Notes: generated from the sequence alone by a model not told the origin. A stretch of 26,601 nt of DNA from JACKCP01 sp050253255 (GCA_050253255.1 JBFWJK010000026.1:1-26601), one strand, 5' to 3'. Positions 1 to 7,103 are shown, counted from the first letter of the stretch. Numbers and translations: made by a program.

Positions 1-16
1 TCACCCGGAGGAACAA

Positions 17-490
17 TTGACAGCAGATAAAATTAAAATTGATACAACTCGCTTTGGAGAGGTGGAAATTCTGAAAGAAAAAATATACGCCTTTCCCGAC
101 GGAATACCGGGATTTCCATCATGCAATGAATTCTGTATTCTCGACAACAATAAAAACACACTTTTCAAATGGCTTCAGTCAGTAGACAGACCAGAACTTG
201 CTTTTGTGCTCTTCGATCCTTTTCTTTTAAAAAAAGATTATGATGTCTTTATAAATGACGAAGCCCTTAAGACTCTTCAGGTTCAGAAAAAAGAAGAAAT
301 TATTGTCACTGTAATCCTTACAATACCAAAGGGCAAACCCCAGGAAATGACAGCAAACCTTAAAGCACCTCTGATTTTCAATATTGTAAAAAAAATAGGC
401 AAACAGATAATTCTTAATGACTCCGACTATCCTCTTGAATATCCTGTATACGATTCTCTTACAGATAGTTCACAAAAAGGAGAAAAATAA
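17..490 (+). CDS. fliW: Flagellar assembly factor FliW
   Basis: FliW is a small beta-barrel protein that binds the C-terminal part of cytoplasmic flagellin and, when flagellin is exported, instead binds and inactivates the translational repressor CsrA. The 157-residue product has the family length and the FPDGIPGFPSC signature near residues 26-36, followed by an F-x-I-L-D strand. The start is TTG, chosen because GGAGGA lies at 7-12, four bases upstream, and no ATG fits better. Its stop overlaps the csrA start (TAATG), so the two are translationally coupled. The presence of the CsrA partner next door and of flagellin within 3 kb strongly supports the call. The preceding genes (probably flgK/flgL) lie outside the window. 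Confidence 0.95.
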   Translation: MTADKIKIDTTRFGEVEILKEKIYAFPDGIPGFPSCNEFCILDNNKNTLFKWLQSVDRPELAFVLFDPFLLKKDYDVFINDEALKTLQVQKKEEIIVTVILTIPKGKPQEMTANLKAPLIFNIVKKIGKQIILNDSDYPLEYPVYDSLTDSSQKGEK

Positions 491-732
491 TGCTCATCCT
501 TGCCAGACAGAAAGATGAAGCTGTCATGATAGGGAACAACATTGAAATTAAAGTTGTTGAAATTAAAGGCGGCAAGGTAAGGCTGGGGATATCTGCACCT
601 GCCGATATCCCTGTTCACAGAAAGGAAGTTTTTGAAGAAATAATGGAGAAAAACCTTAAAGCAGCAGATTTTGACATGGAGGATTTTGAAATAACTTCAT
701 CACAAACAAAGGGAAAAATGGATAACCTCTAA
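490..732 (+). CDS. csrA: Carbon storage regulator CsrA
   Basis: CsrA is a homodimeric RNA-binding protein that recognises GGA in hairpin loops and blocks ribosome binding. The 80-residue product starts MLILARQ and keeps the known RNA-contacting residues L4, R6 and R44 (in PVHRKEV) with the usual five-strand-plus-helix pattern. The tail after about residue 55 is longer than in E. coli CsrA (61 aa) and is acidic, as in FliW-controlled CsrA proteins. It overlaps the fliW stop by one base. Its likely main target is the flagellin leader in this window, where a GGA hairpin lies at 6959-6974 and another GGA lies at the ribosome binding site. The end overlaps the convergent flaG stop by 4 bp. Confidence 0.97.
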   Translation: MLILARQKDEAVMIGNNIEIKVVEIKGGKVRLGISAPADIPVHRKEVFEEIMEKNLKAADFDMEDFEITSSQTKGKMDNL

Positions 733-1139
733 GCCTGCTTGCTTAAAATAACACCTTCAAGACTTCCGTCTTCTCTGAATTTTTCCATAAGTTTTACAAG
801 ATGTTCAGGCGGAAGGCTTCTTATTACTTCACCAGAAACTTTATCCTTTACCTGCACCATCATCTGACTTATTTTGTCATTGTAGGAAAATTCAACTTTG
901 GTATTTTGATTTTCCAAATCAGAATTTATAAACTTTAAAACCTCTTCAAGGGTGTCTTTATCCTCAACAAGATTTTTCAGATAACCCTGAACTTGTTCTG
1001 CTGTTTTTTCAATGTGTCCTGGTTTTCTGGGCGATAAATCAGGAGAATTAGCAGCATGCTTAATCCCGCCTGAACTTTCTGAATGTTTTATGTCGATATT
1101 TGTAGTAAAATCGACTATATTTCCTGCTGCCTTAACCAT
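729..1139 (-). CDS. flaG: FlaG family flagellar protein
   Basis: FlaG proteins are small cytoplasmic proteins encoded beside fliD/fliS. In several bacteria they affect filament length, but their biochemical role is unclear. The 136-residue product has a polar, disordered N-terminal half and the family core at the C-terminus: VEFSYNDKISQMMVQVKDKVSGEVIRSLPPEHLVKLMEKF, roughly residues 82-121, written here only as the motif region with the central signature GEVIRSLPPE. The start has GGGGG eight bases upstream, overlapping the stop of the preceding FliT-like gene. It is the last gene of the flagellin-fliD-fliS cluster. The stop codon overlaps the convergent csrA stop (729-732), leaving no intergenic terminator between the two clusters. 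Confidence 0.88.
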   Translation of the reverse strand: MVKAAGNIVDFTTNIDIKHSESSGGIKHAANSPDLSPRKPGHIEKTAEQVQGYLKNLVEDKDTLEEVLKFINSDLENQNTKVEFSYNDKISQMMVQVKDKVSGEVIRSLPPEHLVKLMEKFREDGSLEGVILSKQA

Positions 1140-1151
1140 AATTATTACCCC

Positions 1152-1541
1152 CTAGTTATTTCCCCATGCTCTTCCATATGCGTCAAGCGCATTTTTGCCT
1201 TTTCTCATTTTTCCAAGACGCTTTGAAAGAAGTTCTTTATACTCTTTTAACACATCTTCTATAGTGTCTTCTCTTTCAATTATAAACTTTAATTTTTCAA
1301 CAAGTTCTGCAAGTTCATGCTGGTTTTCAATATTTACATCGTTATTATCTGGAAAAATATTTTCAAAATAATCTTTAATTTCCTTAAAAAGAAGATCTCT
1401 TTCCACTCTTAGCACTTCAACATCAGTTAAAAAGCTTTTGCCTTCTTTTAACATGGAAATATTGTTTTCAACAGCTTCTCTGTGAACGTCCTGCATTGCT
1501 ATATATCTGTCAAACAATTCTTCCATGACATTATTTTTCAT
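1152..1541 (-). CDS. FliT-like flagellar export chaperone (putative)
   Basis: This 129-residue, highly charged, almost wholly helical protein sits between fliS and flaG, the usual position of the FliD chaperone FliT. It has long heptad-like stretches (about residues 25-110) and ends in a KMRKGKNALDAYGR motif resembling the C-terminal KGKxALxxYG segment seen in FliT-like proteins. FliT binds FliD and keeps it export-competent. GAGG lies six bases before the ATG. Assignment rests on location, size and the C-terminal motif, and sequence similarity to enteric FliT is weak, so a generic flagellar helical chaperone is the safe description. Confidence 0.6.
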   Translation of the reverse strand: MKNNVMEELFDRYIAMQDVHREAVENNISMLKEGKSFLTDVEVLRVERDLLFKEIKDYFENIFPDNNDVNIENQHELAELVEKLKFIIEREDTIEDVLKEYKELLSKRLGKMRKGKNALDAYGRAWGNN

Positions 1542-1559
1542 AAAAAACCTCTTTAACCC

Positions 1560-2018
1560 TTAAATTGCTACAGAAAAAGATTTTCTGTCTTTATGTTTTT
1601 CAGGAGCTGCAGGTACTTTTGTTTGTGAGGCTTTATTGTTTGATATACCCATAACTCTTTCTTCCCAGAGTTTTTTAAGTTCTCTTATATAATTCATGGA
1701 ACGCACAATAATTACAGTGTCATGGGTTAAATTCACTTTTGGAAGCTCAGTAAGCATGTATAAATAAAGGTCTCTTAAATACTGGGCTGTTTCTCCGCCT
1801 TTTTCCATATTTAAGGATGCATTCAGTTCTGTAATTATATTAAGAGCTCTGCCTAAATTTTCTCCTCTTAATCTTGGATCCTTTTTTTCTGTCCCTATTC
1901 TTGCTTTTTCCAAAAATCTTAAAGCTCCGTCATAAAGCATCTGAATAAGTTTATTAGGATCTGTAACGGTGCTTACCTCTGTTTTTCTGTAAGCACCCAT
2001 TTTATTCTGATAAGACAT
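1560..2018 (-). CDS. fliS: Flagellin export chaperone FliS
   Basis: FliS binds the C-terminal disordered region of flagellin in the cytoplasm and prevents premature polymerisation. The protein has the family hallmark YRKTEVSTVTDPNKLIQMLYDGALRFL at its N-terminus (signature core LIQMLYDGA) followed by a four-helix bundle with NIITELNASL. I start it at the ATG at 2018 (152 aa, MSYQNK) because AGGAGGG lies just upstream. The longer frame from 2039 overlaps fliD and has no ribosome binding site. The C-terminal 25 residues are Lys/Pro-rich and probably disordered. It is tightly spaced behind fliD and is probably co-transcribed with it. Confidence 0.95.
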   Translation of the reverse strand: MSYQNKMGAYRKTEVSTVTDPNKLIQMLYDGALRFLEKARIGTEKKDPRLRGENLGRALNIITELNASLNMEKGGETAQYLRDLYLYMLTELPKVNLTHDTVIIVRSMNYIRELKKLWEERVMGISNNKASQTKVPAAPEKHKDRKSFSVAI

Positions 2019-2031
2019 AAAGCCCTCCTGG

Positions 2032-3411
2032 TTAATCATCGTTTGCAGAGTTCATTGACTCTATCTGCTGTGAAAGATATGAAGACATTGAGTTCATCTG
2101 GCTCATATAAGTATCAAGCTGAAGAAACTGCTTTGCCATTATGTCATATCTTTTGTCGAGTCTTTCCTGATCATTAGATATCTGTGCAGCAAGCTTGTCA
2201 TACATTGACTGGGCCGAGTTCTTTTCTATATAAACTATGCCGTTTGCAGCACTTGTTGCAGACCTCAGTCTTTCATTGACTGTATCTGCCCAGCCGGTAA
2301 CATCATTTTCGCTGTCACCTAAAAGAAAAGTTTTTATATCTTCAAAATTATTTTCTATTGCATCATCAAGAGCTTCTTCGTCAATTTTAATTTCACCGTC
2401 TCTTGTATATTCAATTCCAAGATCAACCATTGAGGTAACTGAGCCTTCAAGATCAAGAGGGTTAATTACATCATTTACAAGCTGTGATCTGAAAAGTCTT
2501 AAAGAAGAAAGATTGTAAAATGAGCCTTTTTCATTGGTTTCAGTATTGTAGTTACTGTTTGTTTTAATTTCTGAAAGAACTTCTTTCAGGCCTTCAACAA
2601 AAGATAAAATCTGATCTTTTATGGACGATTTATCCGTAACTATCTCAAAGGAGGTTTCTCCGGTTTTCTGAAGATTTAAAGTTGTTCCGCTTATAATATC
2701 ATCAATTGAATTTGTTGCTCTCTGATAGCTTACTCCGTCAACTTCAACTTCAGCATCAAGACTTGCCCCGCCGGCTCCAGCCTCTTCAGCCATATTCATT
2801 GTGGAAAGCTGCTGGGTGATTGAAATTCTTCCTTCTTCGCCCATTGTGTCGGATCTTAAAAGAAGCTTGTACGAGTCTGCACCGCTTCCGTCTTTTATTA
2901 CACTTGCCTTTACCCCCGGATTATTCTCATCAGCATTTATCATTGAAGCAAGAGAAGAAAGTTTTGTACCGCTTTCCACCTGAAGGGAAACAGACTGTCC
3001 ATTTACTTCATAGGTAAAAGTTTCAGTCGAGCCTGTATTGTTTACAAGGGAATCTCCGGATGCAAGACCTGTATCTGACTTCCATGAGCTTTTCTGGGCA
3101 AGAGAGTTAACTTTTATATAATAGGTGCCAAGTTCAGCCCCCTCAAGGGTATTCGCATTTAAAACAGAAGGATCGGAAAGACTTGAGTTTCTTCCCATGT
3201 ATGTTGACTGAAGACTTAAATCAAGAGCAGAGTCTTTGGCTTTTAAGAGCTTGGACTGCAAAACATCAAATTTTTCAATTCTTTCTTTATACTCTAGCTG
3301 TTTTGCTTCTTTTTGTTTAATCGGAATACTGTCCGCTTCCTTGAGCTGATCTAAAATATTCTGAAGCTCAAGCCCTGAACCTATCCCAAGTGTTGATATT
3401 GAACCAACCAT
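2032..3411 (-). CDS. fliD: Flagellar filament cap protein FliD
   Basis: FliD (hook-associated protein 2) forms the cap at the filament tip and folds exported flagellin subunits into place. The 459-residue product shows the FliD N-terminal domain, with SISTLGIGSGLELQNIL at the start and the IPIKQKEAKQLEYKERI stretch. A middle domain rich in Ser/Thr/Gly follows, including an INGxx-like beta region. The C-terminal FliD domain ends in a long coiled coil (about residues 390-455, SQMNSMSSYLSQQIESM). I use the ATG at 3411, preceded by AAAAGGAGG six bases upstream. An in-frame upstream ATG at 3438 has no such site. It lies 107 bp downstream of the flagellin stop, beyond a terminator-like hairpin. Confidence 0.95.
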   Translation of the reverse strand: MVGSISTLGIGSGLELQNILDQLKEADSIPIKQKEAKQLEYKERIEKFDVLQSKLLKAKDSALDLSLQSTYMGRNSSLSDPSVLNANTLEGAELGTYYIKVNSLAQKSSWKSDTGLASGDSLVNNTGSTETFTYEVNGQSVSLQVESGTKLSSLASMINADENNPGVKASVIKDGSGADSYKLLLRSDTMGEEGRISITQQLSTMNMAEEAGAGGASLDAEVEVDGVSYQRATNSIDDIISGTTLNLQKTGETSFEIVTDKSSIKDQILSFVEGLKEVLSEIKTNSNYNTETNEKGSFYNLSSLRLFRSQLVNDVINPLDLEGSVTSMVDLGIEYTRDGEIKIDEEALDDAIENNFEDIKTFLLGDSENDVTGWADTVNERLRSATSAANGIVYIEKNSAQSMYDKLAAQISNDQERLDKRYDIMAKQFLQLDTYMSQMNSMSSYLSQQIESMNSANDD

Positions 3412-3467
3412 AGCATGCCTCCTTTTAACATCCTGCATCAGGTTTCAAGCAAAAAACTCAAAACCTG
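3412..3467 (-). promoter_or_regulatory. fliD leader with two GGA motifs and competing inverted repeats
   Basis: In the RNA sense the leader contains GCAGGATG (3429-3435 on the + strand as CATCCTG) and then AAAAGGAGG at the fliD ribosome binding site, about 14 nt apart. Both carry the GGA core used by CsrA. Just upstream, CAGGTTT (3439-3445) can pair with AAACCTG (3461-3467). A second pairing, GTTTCA with TGAAAC, uses overlapping bases, so the two folds exclude each other. CsrA control of fliD is inference only, and the GGA match is weaker than in the flagellin leader. Confidence 0.3.
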
Positions 3468-3482
3468 AAACTGGCCGTTAAG

Positions 3483-3506
3483 ATGAGGGGACAAAAGCCC
3501 CCTCAT
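3483..3506 (-). terminator. Hairpin after the flagellin gene
   Basis: ATGAGGGG (3483-3490) pairs perfectly with CCCCTCAT (3499-3506) across an 8-base loop, 13 bp past the flagellin stop. On the minus strand only CTT follows the stem, so it is not a classic U-tract terminator in that direction. It may instead be a 3' stabilising hairpin or a partial terminator that lets some transcription continue into fliD, giving the large flagellin excess over cap protein. On the plus strand it is followed by TTTTT. Confidence 0.55.
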
Positions 3507-3518
3507 TTTTAGTTTATA

Positions 3519-6500
3519 TTACTGAAGCAGTCTCATAACGTTCTGAGCTGTAGCATTTGCCTGTGACTGAGCATATGTACCAGCCTGCATCAACACCTGC
3601 ATCTTGGAGAACTGTGTACTTTCAGCTGCAAAGTCAACGTCTCTGATCGCACTTTCTGTTGCCTGCACGTTAATCTTTGTAACAGAAAGGTTTGCAATTG
3701 TACTTGTAAGCTGATTCTGGGTAGAACCAAGTCCTGCTCTGACTTCATCAAGACGCTCAAGAGCATAGTCAGCTGTACGGATTGCCATGTTTGCGCCTTC
3801 CTGTGTTGTAACGTCAACGTGTGCAATAGCTGTTGCATAGTTAAGGTTAGCAAGAATAGTACCGTCGCCCTTCATGTCAGATGTTGCTTCTGTTGAACCT
3901 GCACCGCCTGCAAGACCTACTTTGCCAAGGCTCAGTTCTCTTTCACCTGCACTAAGTCCAGCACCGTCAACTGTGAAGGCTTCGTTTGAAACAAGGCGAA
4001 CATTACCCATGTAAACTGAATCCTGAGCTATACCTGTGTTGCCGAAGTCAGAAGCGAATTTAACAAGCTTGTTACCGTTTGAGGTTGACTGAACCTGGAT
4101 GTTTCTGCCGTCACGTGCTGTAAGAACAAGGGCTCCGTTTTCATCAATGCTTGCCATTACTCCTGTAACGTCTTTTGAGTCATTGATTGCATTCATAAGT
4201 GTCTGGCCTGCGTCTCCGTCTTTAATCTCCATTCCGGATCCGCCGGTATTGTCACGAACAATGTCAATACCATTGATCATGAAGTCGCCCTGCTCAAGGA
4301 TACCTGCTGTTACAGAACCTGCACCTGCCTGCTGTGCCTTGATAATATCAGCTTCAACACCTGTGTGTTCTGATACGCTGTTTATAGCTTCTGCCCATGC
4401 AGCTGCACTTCTGTCACCAAGAGCTGTTGAAATACCGTCATCAGAAGGCTCGCCTATATTGTATCCGTTTATAGAGATATCGCCTGAGTTGTACTGCATG
4501 CGGTCTCTGCCAAAGTAAAGCAGGTTGTTTCCGCCTGAGTTGTCAACTCCGCTGGCTTCTGATGTTCCGTATATAGAACCGGAAAGACCAATAATTGCAG
4601 CTTTGTCATCATTTGTCTTGTCAGCACCTTCGATCTTGATTTCAGTTGTTGAAATACCTTCTGTTGTACCTTTTACAAAGCCAACTTTTGAAGGATCTGT
4701 ACCTGAAATTGTTATATCTTCTCTTGAGGATATCAGTCTTATTCTGTTTGTTGCACCACCGTCAGCGCTGTAGTATTCAGCCCTGATTCCTTTTTGCTGA
4801 AGTTCTGTATTGTTATTAATAGCATTCAGAAGGACTTCACTTGAATCATTATCTTTAATAGACTCTACGTTTCCAACATCTACGCCGTTTATTACCAACT
4901 CACCTGCAACGAGATCTGTCTCAGTAATCCCGGTGTCTGTCCCAACCATCGCTCTTGCATTGGAAAGAGTAAGGGTTCCACGAGCTATATAATCATCAAA
5001 GCCCAGACCATTAACATTTGCACCACCTGAAGTTACACCAGTAAAAGATAAATTCTGGCCATTAGTACCTATAATTTTTACTCCGTCCGAACCCACAAGT
5101 TCAGCTCTTATTCCAGCACCACTTCCTGTGGTAACTCCATTTATCTGATCAACTATACCTTGTGCACCATTAGCTGACACTGTAAGACTATTCACAACAA
5201 ATAGAGTAGTAGCGCTGACATCACTTAGTATTACTTCAGTAGTGGCTTTTGCCTGTACACCGGTTTCATTTATCTTGGCATTTATTGCGGCTGCCTTAGC
5301 GAAAGCTGTATCTCCAGAAGTATAGGCATCAGTACCATATTGAGATAGTCCTGCTCCGATTTCAACACCATTGATCTTCAAATCACCTGCAGCAAGTGCA
5401 TCTGTTGAAACTGAATCTGTTTTCAGGTAGGCAGATGACAATGCAAGACTGTTGTTACCTGAAGTATTCTGAGAGCCGTCTGCTTCAAAAGTACCGTACT
5501 GGGAACCGGAAAAACCTATTTTAGCAAGATAGTTATCTGAGCCTGTATTGCTTGCGGCTCCTTCAAGAACAATACCATTTGTCTGAACACCATCGGTGGT
5601 TCCTTTTGCAAAACTAAATTTACCAGGATCAGTACCACCAATTACTAGTTTATCATCTTCCGATATGATTCTTATTCTGTTAGTTGAACCGGCATCAAGG
5701 CTCACATACTCTGCTCTTATACCCATTTTCTGGAAAGTTGCATTGTTATTTATAGCATTAAGAAGAGTGCCGTCAGAATCATTATCTTTAATGTCAAGAG
5801 AGCCGCCTTGGGCAACATCTATACCATTTATTGTAAGCTCACCAAGGCTTAAAGTATTTTCTTTAATCCCCTCTGTTGACTGAGTCATTGCTCTTGCATT
5901 GGAAAGAGTAAGGGTTCCACGAGCTATATAATCATCAAAGCCCAGACCATTAACATTTGCACCGCCTGAAGTTACACCAGTAAAAGATAAATTCTGCCCA
6001 TTTGTACCTATAATTTTTACTCCGTCCGAACCCACAAGTTCAGCTCTTATTCCAGCACCGCTTCCTGTGGTAACTCCATTTATCTGATCAACTATACCTT
6101 GTGCACCATTAGCTGACACTGTAAGACTATTCACAACAAATAGAGTAGTAGCGCTGACATCACTTAGTATTACTTCAGTAGTGGCTTTTGCCTGTACGCC
6201 GGTTTCATTTATCTGAGCATTTATTGCTGCTGCTTTCGCAAAAGCTGTACCGGCAGAAGCATAATCTTGACCAAATTGAGCTTGAGTTGCCCCAATTTCA
6301 GCACCGTTAATATTCAAATCTCCTGCAACAAGTGCATCTGTTGAAACAGTATCTCCCTTATAAAAAGGATTGGAAATTGCAGCTTCAGCTTCTCTTGCAG
6401 TATTTGCATAAGCCATAGCACCAACAACATTACCGCTTGCATTTCCGATATTAACTTTTGCGGTTTCGTCTTTGTAAGCACCAATGTGGAACTGCTTGTC

Positions 6501-6929
6501 AACAAAAGTACCGTCAAGAAGATTGATTCCGTTATATGCTGTTGTTTCAGCAATCATGTTCAATTCTTCAAGAAGCTTGTCAACGTCAGCCTGAATAGCA
6601 GCACGGGATGCAACGCTCTGAGCATCTGAAGCTGCCTGAATGGCTTTGGTTCTGATTGTGTTAACAATGTTAATAGATTCTTCAAGCGCACCGTCAGCTA
6701 TCTGAATAATGTTAACACCGTCATTGGCGTTTGCAATGGCCTGACCAATACCTGTATGCTGAGCCTTCAGAGTATCAGCAATAGCAAGACCCGATGCATC
6801 ATCGGCTGCCTTGTTGATTCTCAGACCACTGGAAAGACGCTCCAATGATGAACTTAGTGCATTGTCAGTTTTGGTAAGGTTTTTGTGTGCATTCAACGCC
6901 TGAATGTTTGTGTTAATTCTTAGACCCAT
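3519..6929 (-). CDS. fliC: Giant flagellin with duplicated variable domain
   Basis: Flagellin is the filament subunit exported through the flagellar type III system. The conserved D0/D1 N-terminal half covers residues 1-170 (start MGLRINTNIQALNAHKNL, signature ERLSSGLRINKAADDASG). The C-terminal D1/D0 covers about 1040-1136 (DYALERLDEVRAGLGSTQN, ending AQNVMRLLQ). In between is an expanded variable region of about 850 residues, making the protein 1136 aa against roughly 300-500 for common flagellins. It contains six hook-IN-like motifs (G-[DE]-x-x-ING) at residues 203, 363, 516, 676, 816 and 881, and two 313-residue tandem units with a 109-residue block identical between them. AAGGAGG lies six bases before the ATG. 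Regulation is probably by sigma-28 and by CsrA on the leader. A glycosylation operon lies immediately upstream, so the Ser/Thr-rich surface domains are probably glycosylated. Confidence 0.96.
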   Translation of the reverse strand: MGLRINTNIQALNAHKNLTKTDNALSSSLERLSSGLRINKAADDASGLAIADTLKAQHTGIGQAIANANDGVNIIQIADGALEESINIVNTIRTKAIQAASDAQSVASRAAIQADVDKLLEELNMIAETTAYNGINLLDGTFVDKQFHIGAYKDETAKVNIGNASGNVVGAMAYANTAREAEAAISNPFYKGDTVSTDALVAGDLNINGAEIGATQAQFGQDYASAGTAFAKAAAINAQINETGVQAKATTEVILSDVSATTLFVVNSLTVSANGAQGIVDQINGVTTGSGAGIRAELVGSDGVKIIGTNGQNLSFTGVTSGGANVNGLGFDDYIARGTLTLSNARAMTQSTEGIKENTLSLGELTINGIDVAQGGSLDIKDNDSDGTLLNAINNNATFQKMGIRAEYVSLDAGSTNRIRIISEDDKLVIGGTDPGKFSFAKGTTDGVQTNGIVLEGAASNTGSDNYLAKIGFSGSQYGTFEADGSQNTSGNNSLALSSAYLKTDSVSTDALAAGDLKINGVEIGAGLSQYGTDAYTSGDTAFAKAAAINAKINETGVQAKATTEVILSDVSATTLFVVNSLTVSANGAQGIVDQINGVTTGSGAGIRAELVGSDGVKIIGTNGQNLSFTGVTSGGANVNGLGFDDYIARGTLTLSNARAMVGTDTGITETDLVAGELVINGVDVGNVESIKDNDSSEVLLNAINNNTELQQKGIRAEYYSADGGATNRIRLISSREDITISGTDPSKVGFVKGTTEGISTTEIKIEGADKTNDDKAAIIGLSGSIYGTSEASGVDNSGGNNLLYFGRDRMQYNSGDISINGYNIGEPSDDGISTALGDRSAAAWAEAINSVSEHTGVEADIIKAQQAGAGSVTAGILEQGDFMINGIDIVRDNTGGSGMEIKDGDAGQTLMNAINDSKDVTGVMASIDENGALVLTARDGRNIQVQSTSNGNKLVKFASDFGNTGIAQDSVYMGNVRLVSNEAFTVDGAGLSAGERELSLGKVGLAGGAGSTEATSDMKGDGTILANLNYATAIAHVDVTTQEGANMAIRTADYALERLDEVRAGLGSTQNQLTSTIANLSVTKINVQATESAIRDVDFAAESTQFSKMQVLMQAGTYAQSQANATAQNVMRLLQ
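4947..5273 (-). repeat. Intragenic flagellin repeat, copy B (109 codons)
   Basis: This block encodes flagellin residues 553-661, identical in protein to residues 240-348 encoded by 5886-6212. The two copies are offset by 939 bp (313 codons). I count about six base differences in 327, all silent. Sequence outside the block within the 313-residue unit is clearly alignable but diverged, for example IRAEYYSADGGATNRIRLIS here against IRAEYVSLDAGSTNRIRIIS in the other copy. Confidence 0.93.
5886..6212 (-). repeat. Intragenic flagellin repeat, copy A (109 codons)
   Basis: This is the partner of the block at 4947-5273. It runs from INETGVQAKA to LTLSNARAM. The larger tandem unit begins near residue 194 (VSTDALVAGDLNING) and recurs near 507 (VSTDALAAGDLKING). 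A third, degenerate and shorter relative is recognisable around residues 881-950 (GDFMINGIDI, IKDGDAGQTLMNAIND). Confidence 0.93.
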
Positions 6930-6932
6930 GAG

Positions 6933-6946
6933 TTTCCTCCTTGAAA
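6933..6946 (-). promoter_or_regulatory. Flagellin ribosome binding site within a GGA loop (second CsrA site)
   Basis: In the RNA sense TTTC-AAGGAG-GAAA can form a 4-bp stem presenting the Shine-Dalgarno AAGGAG in its loop, six bases before the flagellin ATG. The GGA here is 27 nt downstream of the GGA in the 6959-6974 hairpin. CsrA dimers can bridge two sites at such spacings. Binding here would directly block initiation, as known for the hag leader of Bacillus subtilis. Confidence 0.6.
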
Positions 6947-6958
6947 TTGTTTAAAAAT

Positions 6959-6974
6959 AATGCATCCTTGCATT
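6959..6974 (-). promoter_or_regulatory. CsrA-binding hairpin in the flagellin leader
   Basis: The RNA-sense sequence AATGCAAGGATGCATT folds into a perfect 6-bp stem (AATGCA/TGCATT) with a four-base loop AGGA. It contains CAAGGATG, which matches the core of the selected CsrA consensus (RUACARGGAUGU). The fold, loop placement of GGA and location 30 bp before the flagellin start all fit the high-affinity upstream site of a two-site CsrA repression module. csrA and fliW are in this same window. Confidence 0.75.
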
Positions 6975-6993
6975 TAATTTTGAGTTATCTGAC

Positions 6994-7030
6994 TTAAAAA
7001 AATAAATTAATTTGAGCCATTACCTCCTTT
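6994..7030 (-). promoter_or_regulatory. Upstream Shine-Dalgarno and 8-codon mini-ORF in the flagellin leader
   Basis: AAAGGAGGTA (7021-7030, RNA sense) is a near-complete anti-16S match, directly followed by ATG at 7020 and an 8-codon frame MAQINLFF ending TAA at 6994. The ATG is only two bases past GGAGGTA, which is tight for initiation. It may act as a ribosome standby site, a leader peptide, a third GGA site for CsrA, or a relic of a former gene start. The mini-ORF stops 19 nt before the CsrA hairpin. Confidence 0.4.
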
Positions 7031-7049
7031 CACTTATGTTTCAATAAAC

Positions 7050-7076
7050 TTATCGGAAATAAAATTAAATGCCTTA
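7050..7076 (-). promoter_or_regulatory. Sigma-28 (FliA) promoter of the flagellin gene
   Basis: On the minus strand TAAG (7073-7076) is followed after exactly 15 bases by TCCGATAA (7050-7057). This compares with the FliA consensus TAAA-N15-GCCGATAA, differing at one base in each element. A start about seven bases downstream would give a leader of roughly 110 nt containing the mini-ORF and both CsrA sites. It lies in the gap between the glycosylation operon and flagellin. Confidence 0.75.
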
Positions 7077-7103
7077 AGAAATTTAATTGTGTTTATGATG
7101 AAA

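Noticed and set aside
2032..3438. Longer fliD frame starting at 3438
   Set aside because: The ATG at 3411 has AAAAGGAGG at good spacing and gives the canonical FliD N-terminus, while the upstream ATG has none.
4099..5883. Several plus-strand open frames of 60-139 codons across the flagellin gene
   Set aside because: They are antisense shadows of the flagellin reading frame, lack ribosome sites and show no family motifs.
4947..6212. Direct repeats considered as a CRISPR or mobile-element signature
   Set aside because: There are only two copies, both inside the flagellin reading frame and in phase with its codons, with no spacers, transposase or target-site duplication.
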